Source: Heterocephalus glaber
Taxonomy: Eukaryota > Chordata > Mammalia > Rodentia > Bathyergidae
DNA length: 64,000 nt
Direction: 5' to 3'
Assembly (NCBI RefSeq): GCF_000247695.1
Contig: NW_004624805.1
Location: 3,631,096-3,695,095, forward strand
Part shown: positions 55,713 through 64,000 of the stretch, piece by piece
Position numbering within the stretch: the first letter of the stretch is position 1
Layout of the letters: every line of letters begins with the position of its first letter
The notes under the pieces: model-generated
What the model was told of the DNA's origin: nothing
The model's input: the letters and a program-made list of their open reading frames with translations, nothing else
Database searches by the model: none
Translations under genes and position numbers: made by a program

Positions 55713-57704
55713 GACCTCAGGTCTTTATCCTCAGTCTCAGGCATTCTGTCAAAGCAGCAGAAAACAGACTAAGACAGCTGCCAGGACTAGAAACGTTTAC
55801 TTCCAAGCTTTAAACAGTAGCCTTTTCTTGGGAAGGTACAAATATTTTTGAGGGGAAAAGGAAAAGCACTGCAAGGATTTTAATGTCAAAATGCATATTG
55901 ATGTGGTAAACATGAGGGCTGGGTTCAATATTCTCATAGGCCAACTCCCTTGGCACTGGTTAAATTGTGAAGGGGGCCTGAGAGAGATAACCTAACGGAA
56001 TGGCAAAAGCACATGGGCCCAGAAGACATGCATTCTGACTGCACTCTGACAGAACCTGGCTCACTCACACACCCTGGCTGCCTCTCCATGCACATCTGCC
56101 CACACCCCAGCCTCGGCAGTTCTCCATCACCGAGGCGCAGCACAGCACCTCAGAAGCTGGACACGTGAGGAAATCTGTTCTTCCAGTCCTTTGAACCAGG
56201 CCCTGTGAAAGGTGACAGGGTCATCCAAACTGTGAAAGGCAGAGCTCAAAGAGGAAAGGAAAAAAGAGAAGCAACCAGCCTGGCCAACCTGGGACCAGGT
56301 GCAATGACAAAATTCTAGAATGAATGAGTGCATATGCCCCTCCAGTGAAAGAACTGAGGCATCTGATCTAAGGAGGAAAAGCTAGTTCACTTGCTTCAGA
56401 AGGGCTATGTGAAAGGGTGTGGGAGGTCCTCAATTCCTCACCCATGTCATAGGCAAGGTGTACCTGCCCCACTAACATTTCATTGTCTGTAGAATTTGTG
56501 CAAACTTGTTAAAGAGGCCACCTGAACTACTTACTCAGGTCAGTAACTTTTGGTCATAAAAGAATTCAGGGGACCCCTTTTGTTCTCTCCCAGTGGCTCT
56601 CGGGACCAAGCTTTCTCACTGATGTAGCCAGGCCTTACCTCAGAGTACAAGAAGACTTGTGTTGCTGACCTGTCCAAGCACCCAATGTAAGTGGACACCT
56701 GAACAAGCACATAACAGCCAGGCACATATTGGGAACTTTTATGATTGTCCCTGGCCTCCCCAAATCTCCACACAGTTTAAATAACTGCTCTCGGGTGAAT
56801 ATGAAGTCGTAACTCGAGAAATAATTCATAGAGTTGGATAAAAATGATATATGTTTCTAAGTTTTTGCAGTTACTCATGGAATGTGAACTTCAGCAAGTG
56901 TTGGAATTATTAAACATCTGTTTTATCAGTGTAGCTCAGTTTCAAGGACTGATTGGGCTGAAAACAAACAAAATATGCAAAAGATTCACAAAACTTTAAG
57001 ATTCTGGAAATGGACACATGAATCCACAAATTCTCATAAAGTTTCTCACCATGTGTCCAAACTCTGAACAATGTTTGCATCTACTTAGCGCTTTGAAAGT
57101 ACATTCTCTTTCACAAAATGGCTAACTTCCAAACCAAGAACCGAAATTAGGGTTGGAAATCTGGCATCTGAAGTGAGATATTCCCAGACTGAATGCATTC
57201 AGGAATTCTCACAAAGAGTTCACTTTACCCACATATATGTATATCTGATCTGAATCCATTAACAACCATCAAGACCCTCCTAAGTAAACAGTTTGGTATT
57301 AATAGACCTCACTATCCTGTCATTGCAAATTTTCTCATCTGATAATGACCTAAGTTTTACAGACTGTTTTGGGTCCCAGAGAAAGAGTACTCTTCAGATC
57401 AGTACCTGCTGAAGGGAAAAGGAAAAATACGATGATACAGAGGGGGAAGTTCAGATATAACGCAATGGCACCAAATACATCAGCCAATCCACATGGAGCA
57501 TTTTAAAGTTGTTCCAAACTGTGGCAAGAGGTACACTACTTCGCCCTTTCATATCAATCAGCTTTCAACAAATGCTGTTGCTGGCAGAAGAAGTAACCTT
57601 CACATCACATATGCTGTATTCTTTAGATGAAGCAAACTCCAAGGTTAAGATCTGGGAACCCCCTCCTAACAGCATTCCCAGCGTTTTGAAAATAAGAACT
57701 TCTG
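55713..57704. other. Unassigned sequence
   Basis: 56020-56110 may hold a MIR trace. The minus frames 56540-56829 have no recognised domain. Nothing else stands out over 2 kb. Confidence 0.4.
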
Positions 57705-57798
57705 GGGCTGGGGATTTAGCTCAGTGGTTTTGCTGCCTGCTGCACAACCGCAAGGACCAGAGTTCAATGCCCGGTACCAAAAAAAAAAAAAAGAAAAG
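57705..57798 (+). mobile_element. tRNA-Ala-like SINE, recent
   Basis: GGGCTGGGGATTTAGCTCAG, GCTGCCTGCTGCACAACCGC, AATGCCCGGTACC with an A tail interrupted by G. AAGAACTTCTG at 57694-57704 and 57799-57809 is a perfect 11-bp duplication. Confidence 0.93.
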
Positions 57799-57809
57799 AA
57801 GAACTTCTG

Positions 57810-58238
57810 AACAGGAAACCTCCTGAGTAGGAATCTGGACACTGTGTCAAAGTATCTGCTACAGTCCACCCCTTGCAGCACTTGGATCATCCTCTTCTTA
57901 TAGATTCTCAGATCTCCTCCAAGATACCAGTGAGCCTCTGTTCCTGGTGGTAACTTAGAAGAGGGAAGTTAGTGTGAAAAATTATATCCCTGGTGCTACA
58001 GCTTGTTTCAGAGTGACAGCTCCTGCTCATCTTCTCCTCCCTTGATTACCCGCTGAAGATTTTTCTCATTCTCAACAAAACAAGCTTCACTTCTGATCTC
58101 AGTGCATTCCTTGTGGTAAGACCAGTGGCTCATCACTGAGGGTGAGCCCTGGCCATTTTGCCTTCTCAGGCTATAGTCTACTTTGTTTTACAATTGGAGA
58201 GGTGAGTACCAAGAACTATCTAAGTAGATCACCTAGGT
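57810..58238. other. Unassigned sequence
   Basis: Nothing recognised. Confidence 0.4.
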
Positions 58239-58319
58239 CAGTGGTGGTGAACCTATGGCACGTGTGCTGCAGCAGGATGTTTGTTATCATTGAAAGCTCT
58301 AAAAGGTTTGCCATCACTG
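58239..58319 (+). mobile_element. Miniature hAT-type DNA transposon, copy B
   Basis: 81 bp. Left end CAGTGGTGGTGAACCTATGG and right end whose reverse complement is CAGTGATGGCAAACCTTTTA. ACCTAGGT (58231-58238) and ATCTAGGT (58320-58327) are an 8-bp duplication with one mismatch. It shares GAACCTATGGCA and TTGAAAGCTCTAAAAGG with copy A at 32156 and is about four fifths identical by eye over full length. Most differences are CpG-decay type or lie in the centre. Confidence 0.88.
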
Positions 58320-58327
58320 ATCTAGGT

Positions 58328-59359
58328 TTTGCTTGTATTCTTTCTTTCCCTTCCTCTTCCCCCTTCCTCTTCCTAATGATTAAATCCAATTATCCCTTCC
58401 AAAATAGTGACTCCTCTTTTTTGCCTATTGGCTCCTTGGTTCAAGGAGCACCAATGTATTAGCTACGTGTATAGTTCAACGGAGCTATTGCTGTGTTCCC
58501 TGGAAGAAGCATTTCCCTCTTAGGAACCAGGGCATCAAAAGCTACAGAGCTCAGTGTTTTGAAGATCCTTCAAGTAAGTCACTGGGAGTGATAGTTGGTA
58601 GAACCATTCTTGTTTCTACCCCTTAGTTCCTTGACTTATGTATTCTCCCCATACAAAAGTCTTTGATTTATGATACACCCCGCCTGCTGGACAGTGTGCT
58701 CCAACCTCACAAAGAATCACCTTTAAGCCAGCTAATCAGCTAAGATTTCAACAAGCCTGTCTTTCATTGCCTCTCTGGCTGCCAGCTACTCAGTACTAAA
58801 GCATGCAATAGTGCAGCCCATGGTTGTGTGCCCATTCCAACAACTCCTCTGCTAAAAAATAAGCTCCTTGCTCTGCCTGATAGTGTAGGGCTCCCATGGA
58901 AGTGTAATTCACACTCTAGAAGCCCTCAGAAAAGGATGTTAGCCAAAGAGCTGGGGGCAGAAAATGTAAACCGATACCCAGAATATGTGTTCATTCAGGT
59001 GGAAACGAATTGGAAGGTATCTCATATAGCAAGTTCACCAGGGTTTCTGGTTGGTGTCCTTGAGGGATGGTGCTGTACTGGGGACTCAGCATCGCTCTGA
59101 CACTGGAATGTTAGGCATTCGGCAGGGGCGGTAGCTAGAAAGGTTTTGGTAAGTGGAAGGCCAGGCTGGTGGGCCGATGCAGTCTGAATCCCTGAATCTG
59201 GGCTCCCACAGCTGTTCGATTCAAGGCTGCTCTGCCGACATTGGCGATCTTTCTTCTTCTAGATCCTGCTCATCTCCAGCCATTTTCCACTGCTCACAAG
59301 TCTGCATATGTTACAACTCCAGGCCACTTATTTTTCAATGCAAAGTAGATGAAGAGAAA
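58328..59359. other. Unassigned, possibly ERV-related
   Basis: No recognised repeat. The plus frame 58828-59100 has no domain. If the pol remnant at 59.8-61.6 kb had an integrase part it would fall here on the minus strand, but I could not find the zinc or DDE motifs. Confidence 0.35.
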
Positions 59360-59738
59360 TGCTATGGTTTAGATCTAAAGTGTCCCCAAAAGACTCATGT
59401 GTTGTGGAAGGTGTCTGGATGACCAGGGTGCTGTACTTGTCAGTGGATTCATCCACTAGAGAGTTCAGAGCTGACTGTGCTACTGGAGCTAGGGTCCGAT
59501 GAGGAGAGGAGGGTCACTGAGGGCATAGTCTGGAAGGATACAACTCCATCCCTAGCTCTTCCCTTCACTCTCTGTTTCCTGGCTGTCCTCTGCCCAGTCC
59601 CTTCTACCATGCCCCTTCTGCCTTGGAGCCAGATGACTATGGACTGAAATCTCTACAAACTGTGAGCCAAAATAAATCTCTCCCCTTTCAAGTTGAAGGT
59701 GTTAGGTATTGTATCTCAGTGATGGGAAAGTGACTGAG
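59360..59738 (+). mobile_element. MaLR-type LTR
   Basis: TGCTATGGTTTAGATCTAAA, GTGTCCCCAAAAGACTCATG, TGTGAGCCAAAATAAATCTC, TATTGTATCTCAGTGATGGG, AAAGTGACTGAGATGA. Plus orientation, opposite to the LTR at 60269-60657. Confidence 0.85.
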
Positions 59739-59811
59739 ATGACCAGGGGCCATCTGAAGCTTCCCTTCCCTCTGTCTGTCAAGATCACCCTTGAATGGGA
59801 CTTCAGTGTAG

Positions 59812-60262
59812 TCAGCATGCATTTTCAGAGATTGCACTCCCATCTAGAGCAGATCCATCCATGAAGCAAATCTGAACTCCTTCTTTGTTAATCAGCTGAT
59901 CATGAATGATCTTCCACACAGCTATAAGTGTGAGCTGAAGGGGAGGTACTGGTGCAATAACAGTGGATGATATGGAGATTTGTGCTGCTTGCTTATAGCC
60001 CCAGTCTGGTTTGAATGTAATCCCAGATTTCCAGTCCAGTCTTACAATAGAGCATTCCATTGCCTATCCCAGCTCAGGGTGGGCTGCTTTAGCCACATGG
60101 TCACTTGATGCTCGTGATTAGGTATTCTGACAACACTAGGTCCCCACGGCATGCCAGAGCTCTTACTCAAAATTGTAGAATTCTCTGCTGCAGATAGTGT
60201 AAACTTGCTCCAGAATCTTATGTGTCTGAGTTTCACACTGGGGCTTGTAAAAAATTCCACTT
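59812..60262 (-). pseudogene. ERV-L-like pol remnant, RNase H part
   Basis: Minus-strand translation in two overlapping frames shows an HEHQVTMWLKQPTLSWDRQW segment followed by an FMDGSA motif, which corresponds to the TDGSA catalytic region of retroviral RNase H and its upstream linker. The frame shifts near 60050, so it is not intact. Described as an old endogenous retrovirus copy; ERV-L is the best guess from the arrangement. Neighbouring minus-strand pieces at 60780-60965 and 61357-61560 look like parts of the same pol. Confidence 0.5.
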
Positions 60263-60268
60263 GGTATC

Positions 60269-60657
60269 TGTATTACTCATTCTCCTGTTACTGGTACAAA
60301 ACACCTGATGTCTACAACTTAAGGAGAGATTTATGTGGCTCATGGTTTCAAAGGGTTCAGTCCATAATTAGCTGGCTTAAAGCCAGAAACGCTATGGTGG
60401 AAGGGCATGGTGGAGAAAAGCTGCTCACGCTGTGGCCACCAGGAAGCAGAGATGAGAAACAGCCAGAATGAAGCAAACCCCCCAGTGACCCACTTCTTTC
60501 AACTGGGGCCCAACTTCTAACAGCACATTCAACTAGGAACTCATCAATGGATTAATCCACCAATGAGTGTAGCACCCCCACAATCCAATCCCTTTCTAAA
60601 AGCCCTACTTCTAAACACAGGATGCTCTTGGGGACATTTTAGACTTAAACCGTATCA
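60269..60657 (-). mobile_element. MaLR-type LTR inserted in ERV-L-like pol
   Basis: TGTATTACTCATTCTCCTGT, ACAAAACACCTGATGTCTAC, GTTTCAAAGGGTTCAGTCCA, TAATTAGCTGGCTTAAAGCC and GGGACATTTTAGACTTAAAC, CGTATCA. About 390 bp, minus orientation. It separates the RNase H part from the thumb/connection part, so it landed after the ERV-L copy. The duplication is not certain. Confidence 0.85.
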
Positions 60658-60779
60658 ATGTATTTTCTCACCACTAGTACCTCTAATACCAGCAGGTCTG
60701 CAAGCTCATATGGCCCAAGTGGCAGGGCTACTCCCATTGCATACTAGATGCAATGCACACTTCTTCTCTTAGAGTGCTT

Positions 60780-60965
60780 TCAAAGTTCTGAACTTATAAA
60801 CAATATCCAGATTGAAGCATTATTCCCAGGTGTGTAATATGCTTTTTCCAGAATCCAAATGTACCCATAAAGTTTCAAGCTTCCATTTTTGTAGAGAGGT
60901 ACAAGATTCCAAACTTTATTTTTTACTTTCAATGTGATGTCCTGGAATGCCTCTGACCATGCCAC
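60780..60965 (-). pseudogene. ERV-L-like pol remnant, thumb/connection part
   Basis: The minus frame has an LYGYIWILEKAYYTPGNNAS segment (minus-strand DNA near 60880-60830). It resembles the conserved GFW-hydrophobic-HLG stretch found after the reverse-transcriptase core in ERV-L-type pol. Frameshifts lie before and after. It carries no functional coding capacity. Confidence 0.4.
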
Positions 60966-61160
60966 ACAGTGGAGTAAAAACTATTGGTGTGGCTGGTCCC
61001 TAAGAGGGGACATGACCCCTCAGCTGAGTCCAAAGAGAACTAGCAGCTGAAGGCAATCTTCCAGCAGCCATTCCAGCAGCTAGAGTAATAAATTATTTCC
61101 TGGTGGGAGACTGACACTGACTCTTGATTGTACCTAATTAATGAAGATCTCTCCTCCTTG

Positions 61161-61246
61161 GGGCTGGGGATTTAGCTCAGTGGTTCTGCTGCCTGCCTCA
61201 CAAGTACGAGGTCCTGAGTTTAATTCCAGGTACCAAAAATAAAAAC
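61161..61246 (+). mobile_element. tRNA-Ala-like SINE, recent
   Basis: GGGCTGGGGATTTAGCTCAG, CTGCCTGCCTCACAAGTACG, TTTAATTCCAGGTACCAAAA. AGATCTCTCCTCCTTG flanks it exactly at 61145-61160 and 61247-61262 (16 bp). It lies inside the pol remnant. Confidence 0.95.
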
Positions 61247-61356
61247 AGATCTCTCCTCCTTGAAAATCTTCCTCCCTACCAATTATTTCTAGGCATCCTC
61301 AGAGGGAGGCATGGCTGAGCTCCTGGCCCTTCTTCTCAGTTTTGCTCTGCACCCCC

Positions 61357-61560
61357 CTACTGACGTCCCCTGGATATTAGATCACTTGATGGGGGAAGGG
61401 TGCTGCACAGAGTGTGCTGCTTAGTTCCCAGGAGTCCTAACCAAACCCTAGAGGAGTCCTGCAGCCTAAATCCGTGTCCCACTCTCTCATCAACTGTGAA
61501 GCACCACTTCTCTGGGGGCCCGGAAAGGAGCCCATTGGGCGACCCATAGCCAAGGGCCAA
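61357..61560 (-). pseudogene. Possible ERV-L-like reverse-transcriptase N-terminal remnant
   Basis: The minus frame contains PPEKWCFTVDERV, then LCSTLPPSSDLI, reminiscent of the WR-TVDYR and following segment at the start of retroviral reverse transcriptase. The YxDD core is not seen downstream. Weak on its own, but it lies in the expected order relative to the thumb and RNase H pieces. Confidence 0.3.
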
Positions 61561-61803
61561 GGTGGACTACAGTGCTCTCCAGCCCTGCTCTCGGCACACT
61601 TGAACAGTAACAGTCCTCCCTTCCCCTGCTCTCAGGACCTTCTGGGTATCGGCCAGTTCCACAGCCATACTGCATCCCCAGTATAAGAAGCTCAAGCTGG
61701 GATTGTCTAGCTATTGTTTGGAACCAATCTTCTGTTACTACATTTGAAATTGTTGTGATTGTGAATAGTGTGTCCACAGTTAGCCTTTAAAATTTTATGC
61801 ATG

Positions 61804-61898
61804 GGCCGGGGATTTAGCTCAGTGGTTCTGCTGCCTGCCTCACAAGTGCAAGGTCACAAGTTCAATCCCCGGTACCAAAAAAAAAACCTAAATAAAAT
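61804..61898 (+). mobile_element. tRNA-Ala-like SINE, recent
   Basis: GGCCGGGGATTTAGCTCAGT, CTGCCTGCCTCACAAGTGCA, TTCAATCCCCGGTACC, ten A and CCTAAATAAAAT. AAAATTTTATGCATG flanks it exactly at 61789-61803 and 61899-61913 (15 bp). Confidence 0.95.
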
Positions 61899-61997
61899 AA
61901 AATTTTATGCATGTCTAAACTTGATAATGTGGCCCATACTGACACAAGCCAAAATCAACATTTTAATATTTTATTTGATTTCATTTATGTATTTATT

Positions 61998-62076
61998 TTT
62001 GTGGCGCTGGAGATCAATGCACCAAGGTGCTGTACATGCTAGGTAAGCATTATTCACTGAACCATACCCCAAGTCC
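61998..62076 (-). mobile_element. ID-like SINE, diverged
   Basis: TTTGTGGCGCTGGAGATCAA, GTGCTGTACATGCTAGGTAA, GCATTATTCACTGAACCATA, CCCCAAGTCC: reversed ID with several changes. Confidence 0.75.
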
Positions 62077-62756
62077 AATCTTCTTATATTTTAGGCAAAA
62101 AAGGAGGAGAGTGAGACACACAAATGAAATTATCAGCCCACAATCAAACTGTAGACTTGTGGCAGGCTGTATTTTTTGTTATATTTTTAACTTCCCCATT
62201 TCTTGCCTGCCTCCTTATTATCAAAAAAGTAGTCATAAATTCACAGGTATATATGAATCCAGGGGCCTTCTAGAAATTAAAAAATTCAATAAATGGTCTC
62301 CAGATGATGATGTTAAAGCTTTCATGCTAATATTTTTTAAAACTTGTAATTGTCTAATCATTTCTAAGAGCTTTTCCACATAGTAAAAGTATCATACGCA
62401 ACTCTGGGACATTTGGGCTGTATGACTTTTTTTAAAGGCCTACTCATTTATGTGTTATGAAAATTTTAAAGCTCTACTCACATCAGTCATTGCTTGTTTA
62501 TACACTTCAAATCCATAAACAGAGCTGGATAAAATGAACAAGTGAAAACCTAGCAGGAAGTTAAAAATATAGCTTGGAAAAATAAAGCAGAGCCAGATTA
62601 AAGTTAGTGGTGGAAAGCACAGGGCCAGAGTTCCTGAGCGGTTGCCAGATGTGAGCTGCAGACTCCATTCTGGGTCCCTGTGACCCACGGAGATGTCATC
62701 TTTCACCACACTCACTAAGGTCCACAGGATGCAAAGCAAAGATACGGGTAACCCCA
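62077..62756. other. Unassigned AT-rich sequence
   Basis: No gene or repeat recognised. The frames 62027-62383 (+) and 62455-62814 (-) have no domain. Confidence 0.4.
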
Positions 62757-63121
62757 TGCTGTGGTTTGGACGCTGAGAGACCCCAAAGCCCACGTGCTGA
62801 AGGCTTGGAGGCACCAGGGAGCTCGTGGATGCTTAAAGGTGGAACCCAGTGGGTGGTCCTTAGGTCACCGGGGTGTGGCCTGGAGAGGAACTGCAGGACT
62901 CCACTCCTTCCCTCTTTCATTCTTCCCGGCCTCAAAGGGGCTGGATTTGCTCACCGTGTGCTCACACCATGCTGTGGTGCCCTGCCACTGGTCTAAAAGC
63001 AAGGCGGCTGCCTCTGCGTAGAATAGAATCTCCAAAACCACGAGCCAAAATAAAACTTTTCTCCCTATAAATTAATTGCCCTAGGTGTTTTATTGCAGTG
63101 GGGTGACAGGAAACCGACACA
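62757..63121 (+). mobile_element. MaLR-type LTR, complete
   Basis: TGCTGTGGTTTGGACGCTGA, GGTCACCGGGGTGTGGCCTG, ACGAGCCAAAATAAAACTTT, GTGTTTTATTGCAGTGGGGT, GACAGGAAACCGACACA. TG...CA ends, 365 bp, with the AATAAA signal. The several overlapping frames here are LTR by-products. Confidence 0.88.
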
Positions 63122-64000
63122 CCCTGTAAACTGTTTCACACACTTAACTGGATGGAAAGTCACAGTGAAAGAAGGGCAGACTTTTTGTATTCAGAAAATT
63201 GAAACGAGCAGGTATGAAGATAGTCTAGATGCTATCACTCCATTCAGTTAAAAGGAAAATAGCCCAAATGCCTGGGTCTCAGCCTAGACCCCACCCCCAT
63301 CCCCGATGGCAGATCCTGAGCGGAAATATTTACTGGGAGGTGGGAGCCGTCCAGCAGGAGCCAGAGGCCAGCAGGAGGGAAACCCAGTACATGAAGGCAT
63401 GATGAGCTTGGGCACAGGTCCTGGTGGTGGCTCCTGGATCCTTCTGGGCTGCTTGAGGCACTGCAGGAGAGATGTTTCACAACTGTCTGTCTGGAAGAAG
63501 AGAGGAAAGCATTTATGCATGCGGACTTAGGCTCAACTGGTCATCTGCCCTCAAAACCTACTCCCTCAGTGTTTCTGGGATGACCAAGGCCTGGACCCCA
63601 TGGGGTGCAGAGGAGCTCTGAGAAGGCTGGAAGCTCCAGCAGGGGTGCAAGCACAGACAGGAGGCAAGGTCTCAACAGCCGCACCCACGGGAAGAAGCTG
63701 AGCCTGCAGCAGCGGTTGACAAAGGGACAGGGGACACCCAGAGGCGCTGAGGCAGCACCCAAGAAGTGCTGGGTGCACACTCCAGGAGGAAAGCTGCCTG
63801 TTTCTTTAAAAGCATCTTTTTAGAATCCTTTAGGTCATTAGCAAATCGCTGGTTCACAAGTCAAAAACCCCCAGAACACTTGTCCCAAGCACTGTCCTAG
63901 GCATTGAGAATCTGTCCCCAAACACAGCCAACATTTGAGAAGTATGTTATTTGCTTCCTATGTCAAAGTGAGAGTCAGAAATTCTGAGAACAGATTTATT
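63122..64000. other. Unassigned sequence to window end
   Basis: GC-richer 63280-63800 with conflicting short frames on both strands. No repeat, exon or gene recognised. Confidence 0.4.

Noticed and set aside
59812..60262. Functional retroviral pol gene
   Set aside because: Frameshifted within 250 bp and split by other insertions; only remnants are readable.
60264..60656. GTATC on both sides of the LTR as a target duplication
   Set aside because: The right-hand GTATC overlaps the LTR terminus (CGTATCA), so the match is part of the element and not a flank.

Overview
This 64 kb window looks like nuclear DNA of a placental mammal, most likely a rodent, and I find no credible protein-coding gene in it. 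The open frames are short (the longest is 187 codons). None has a recognisable domain except decayed transposon or retrovirus remnants, and the sequence is full of A-tailed retroposons. The most diagnostic repeats are B1-like 7SL-derived SINEs (several fused to an ID-like tail, the B1-dID layout), ID-like tRNA-Ala elements, and a younger tRNA-Ala-like SINE that runs from a GGGATTTAGCTCAGTGG A box to a GGTACCAAAA tail. B1 restricts the source to rodents. The B1-dID plus tRNA-Ala mixture points away from mouse and rat, towards a squirrel-related or beaver-related rodent; beaver is my recollection-based guess, not a demonstrated assignment.

Layout: 1-6.3 kb holds L1 3' UTR, a truncated SINE, two MaLR-type LTRs, an L2 and the first B1/tRNA SINEs. 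6.6-6.9 kb holds a mariner transposase remnant. 9.4-12.6 kb holds MIRs, MaLR LTRs and a B1-dID. 12.6-24 kb is mostly old unique sequence with scattered MIR, ID and SINE copies. 24.2-26.5 kb is a dense nest: B1, an L1 with an inverted 5' end, a tRNA SINE, a complete MaLR LTR, a 35-nt U2 snRNA fragment with target-site duplications, and pyrimidine repeats. 29.6-32.4 kb holds a split ancient L1 tail, L2s, a B1-dID, a CA/CG repeat and the first copy of an 80-bp hAT-type miniature transposon. 33-42.8 kb is comparatively repeat-poor and holds modest CpG-rich patches and the best conserved-element candidates. 43.4-55.7 kb holds MaLR LTRs, L1 3' ends, MIRs and a B1-dID. 57.7-63.1 kb holds tRNA SINEs, the second hAT miniature element and a decayed ERV-L-like pol region split by a younger MaLR LTR and a SINE, then a last MaLR LTR.

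The window reads as intergenic or intronic sequence built by successive waves: MIR/L2 and old L1 first, then mariner, Tigger and ERV-L/MaLR, then B1/ID/L1, and last the tRNA-Ala SINEs, which still have perfect 11-16 bp target-site duplications. The clearest unexpected items are the pair of miniature hAT elements, the U2 5'-end insertion, a 25-bp micro-insertion of a SINE tail and the layered ERV-L locus. I did not see a novel multi-gene system.
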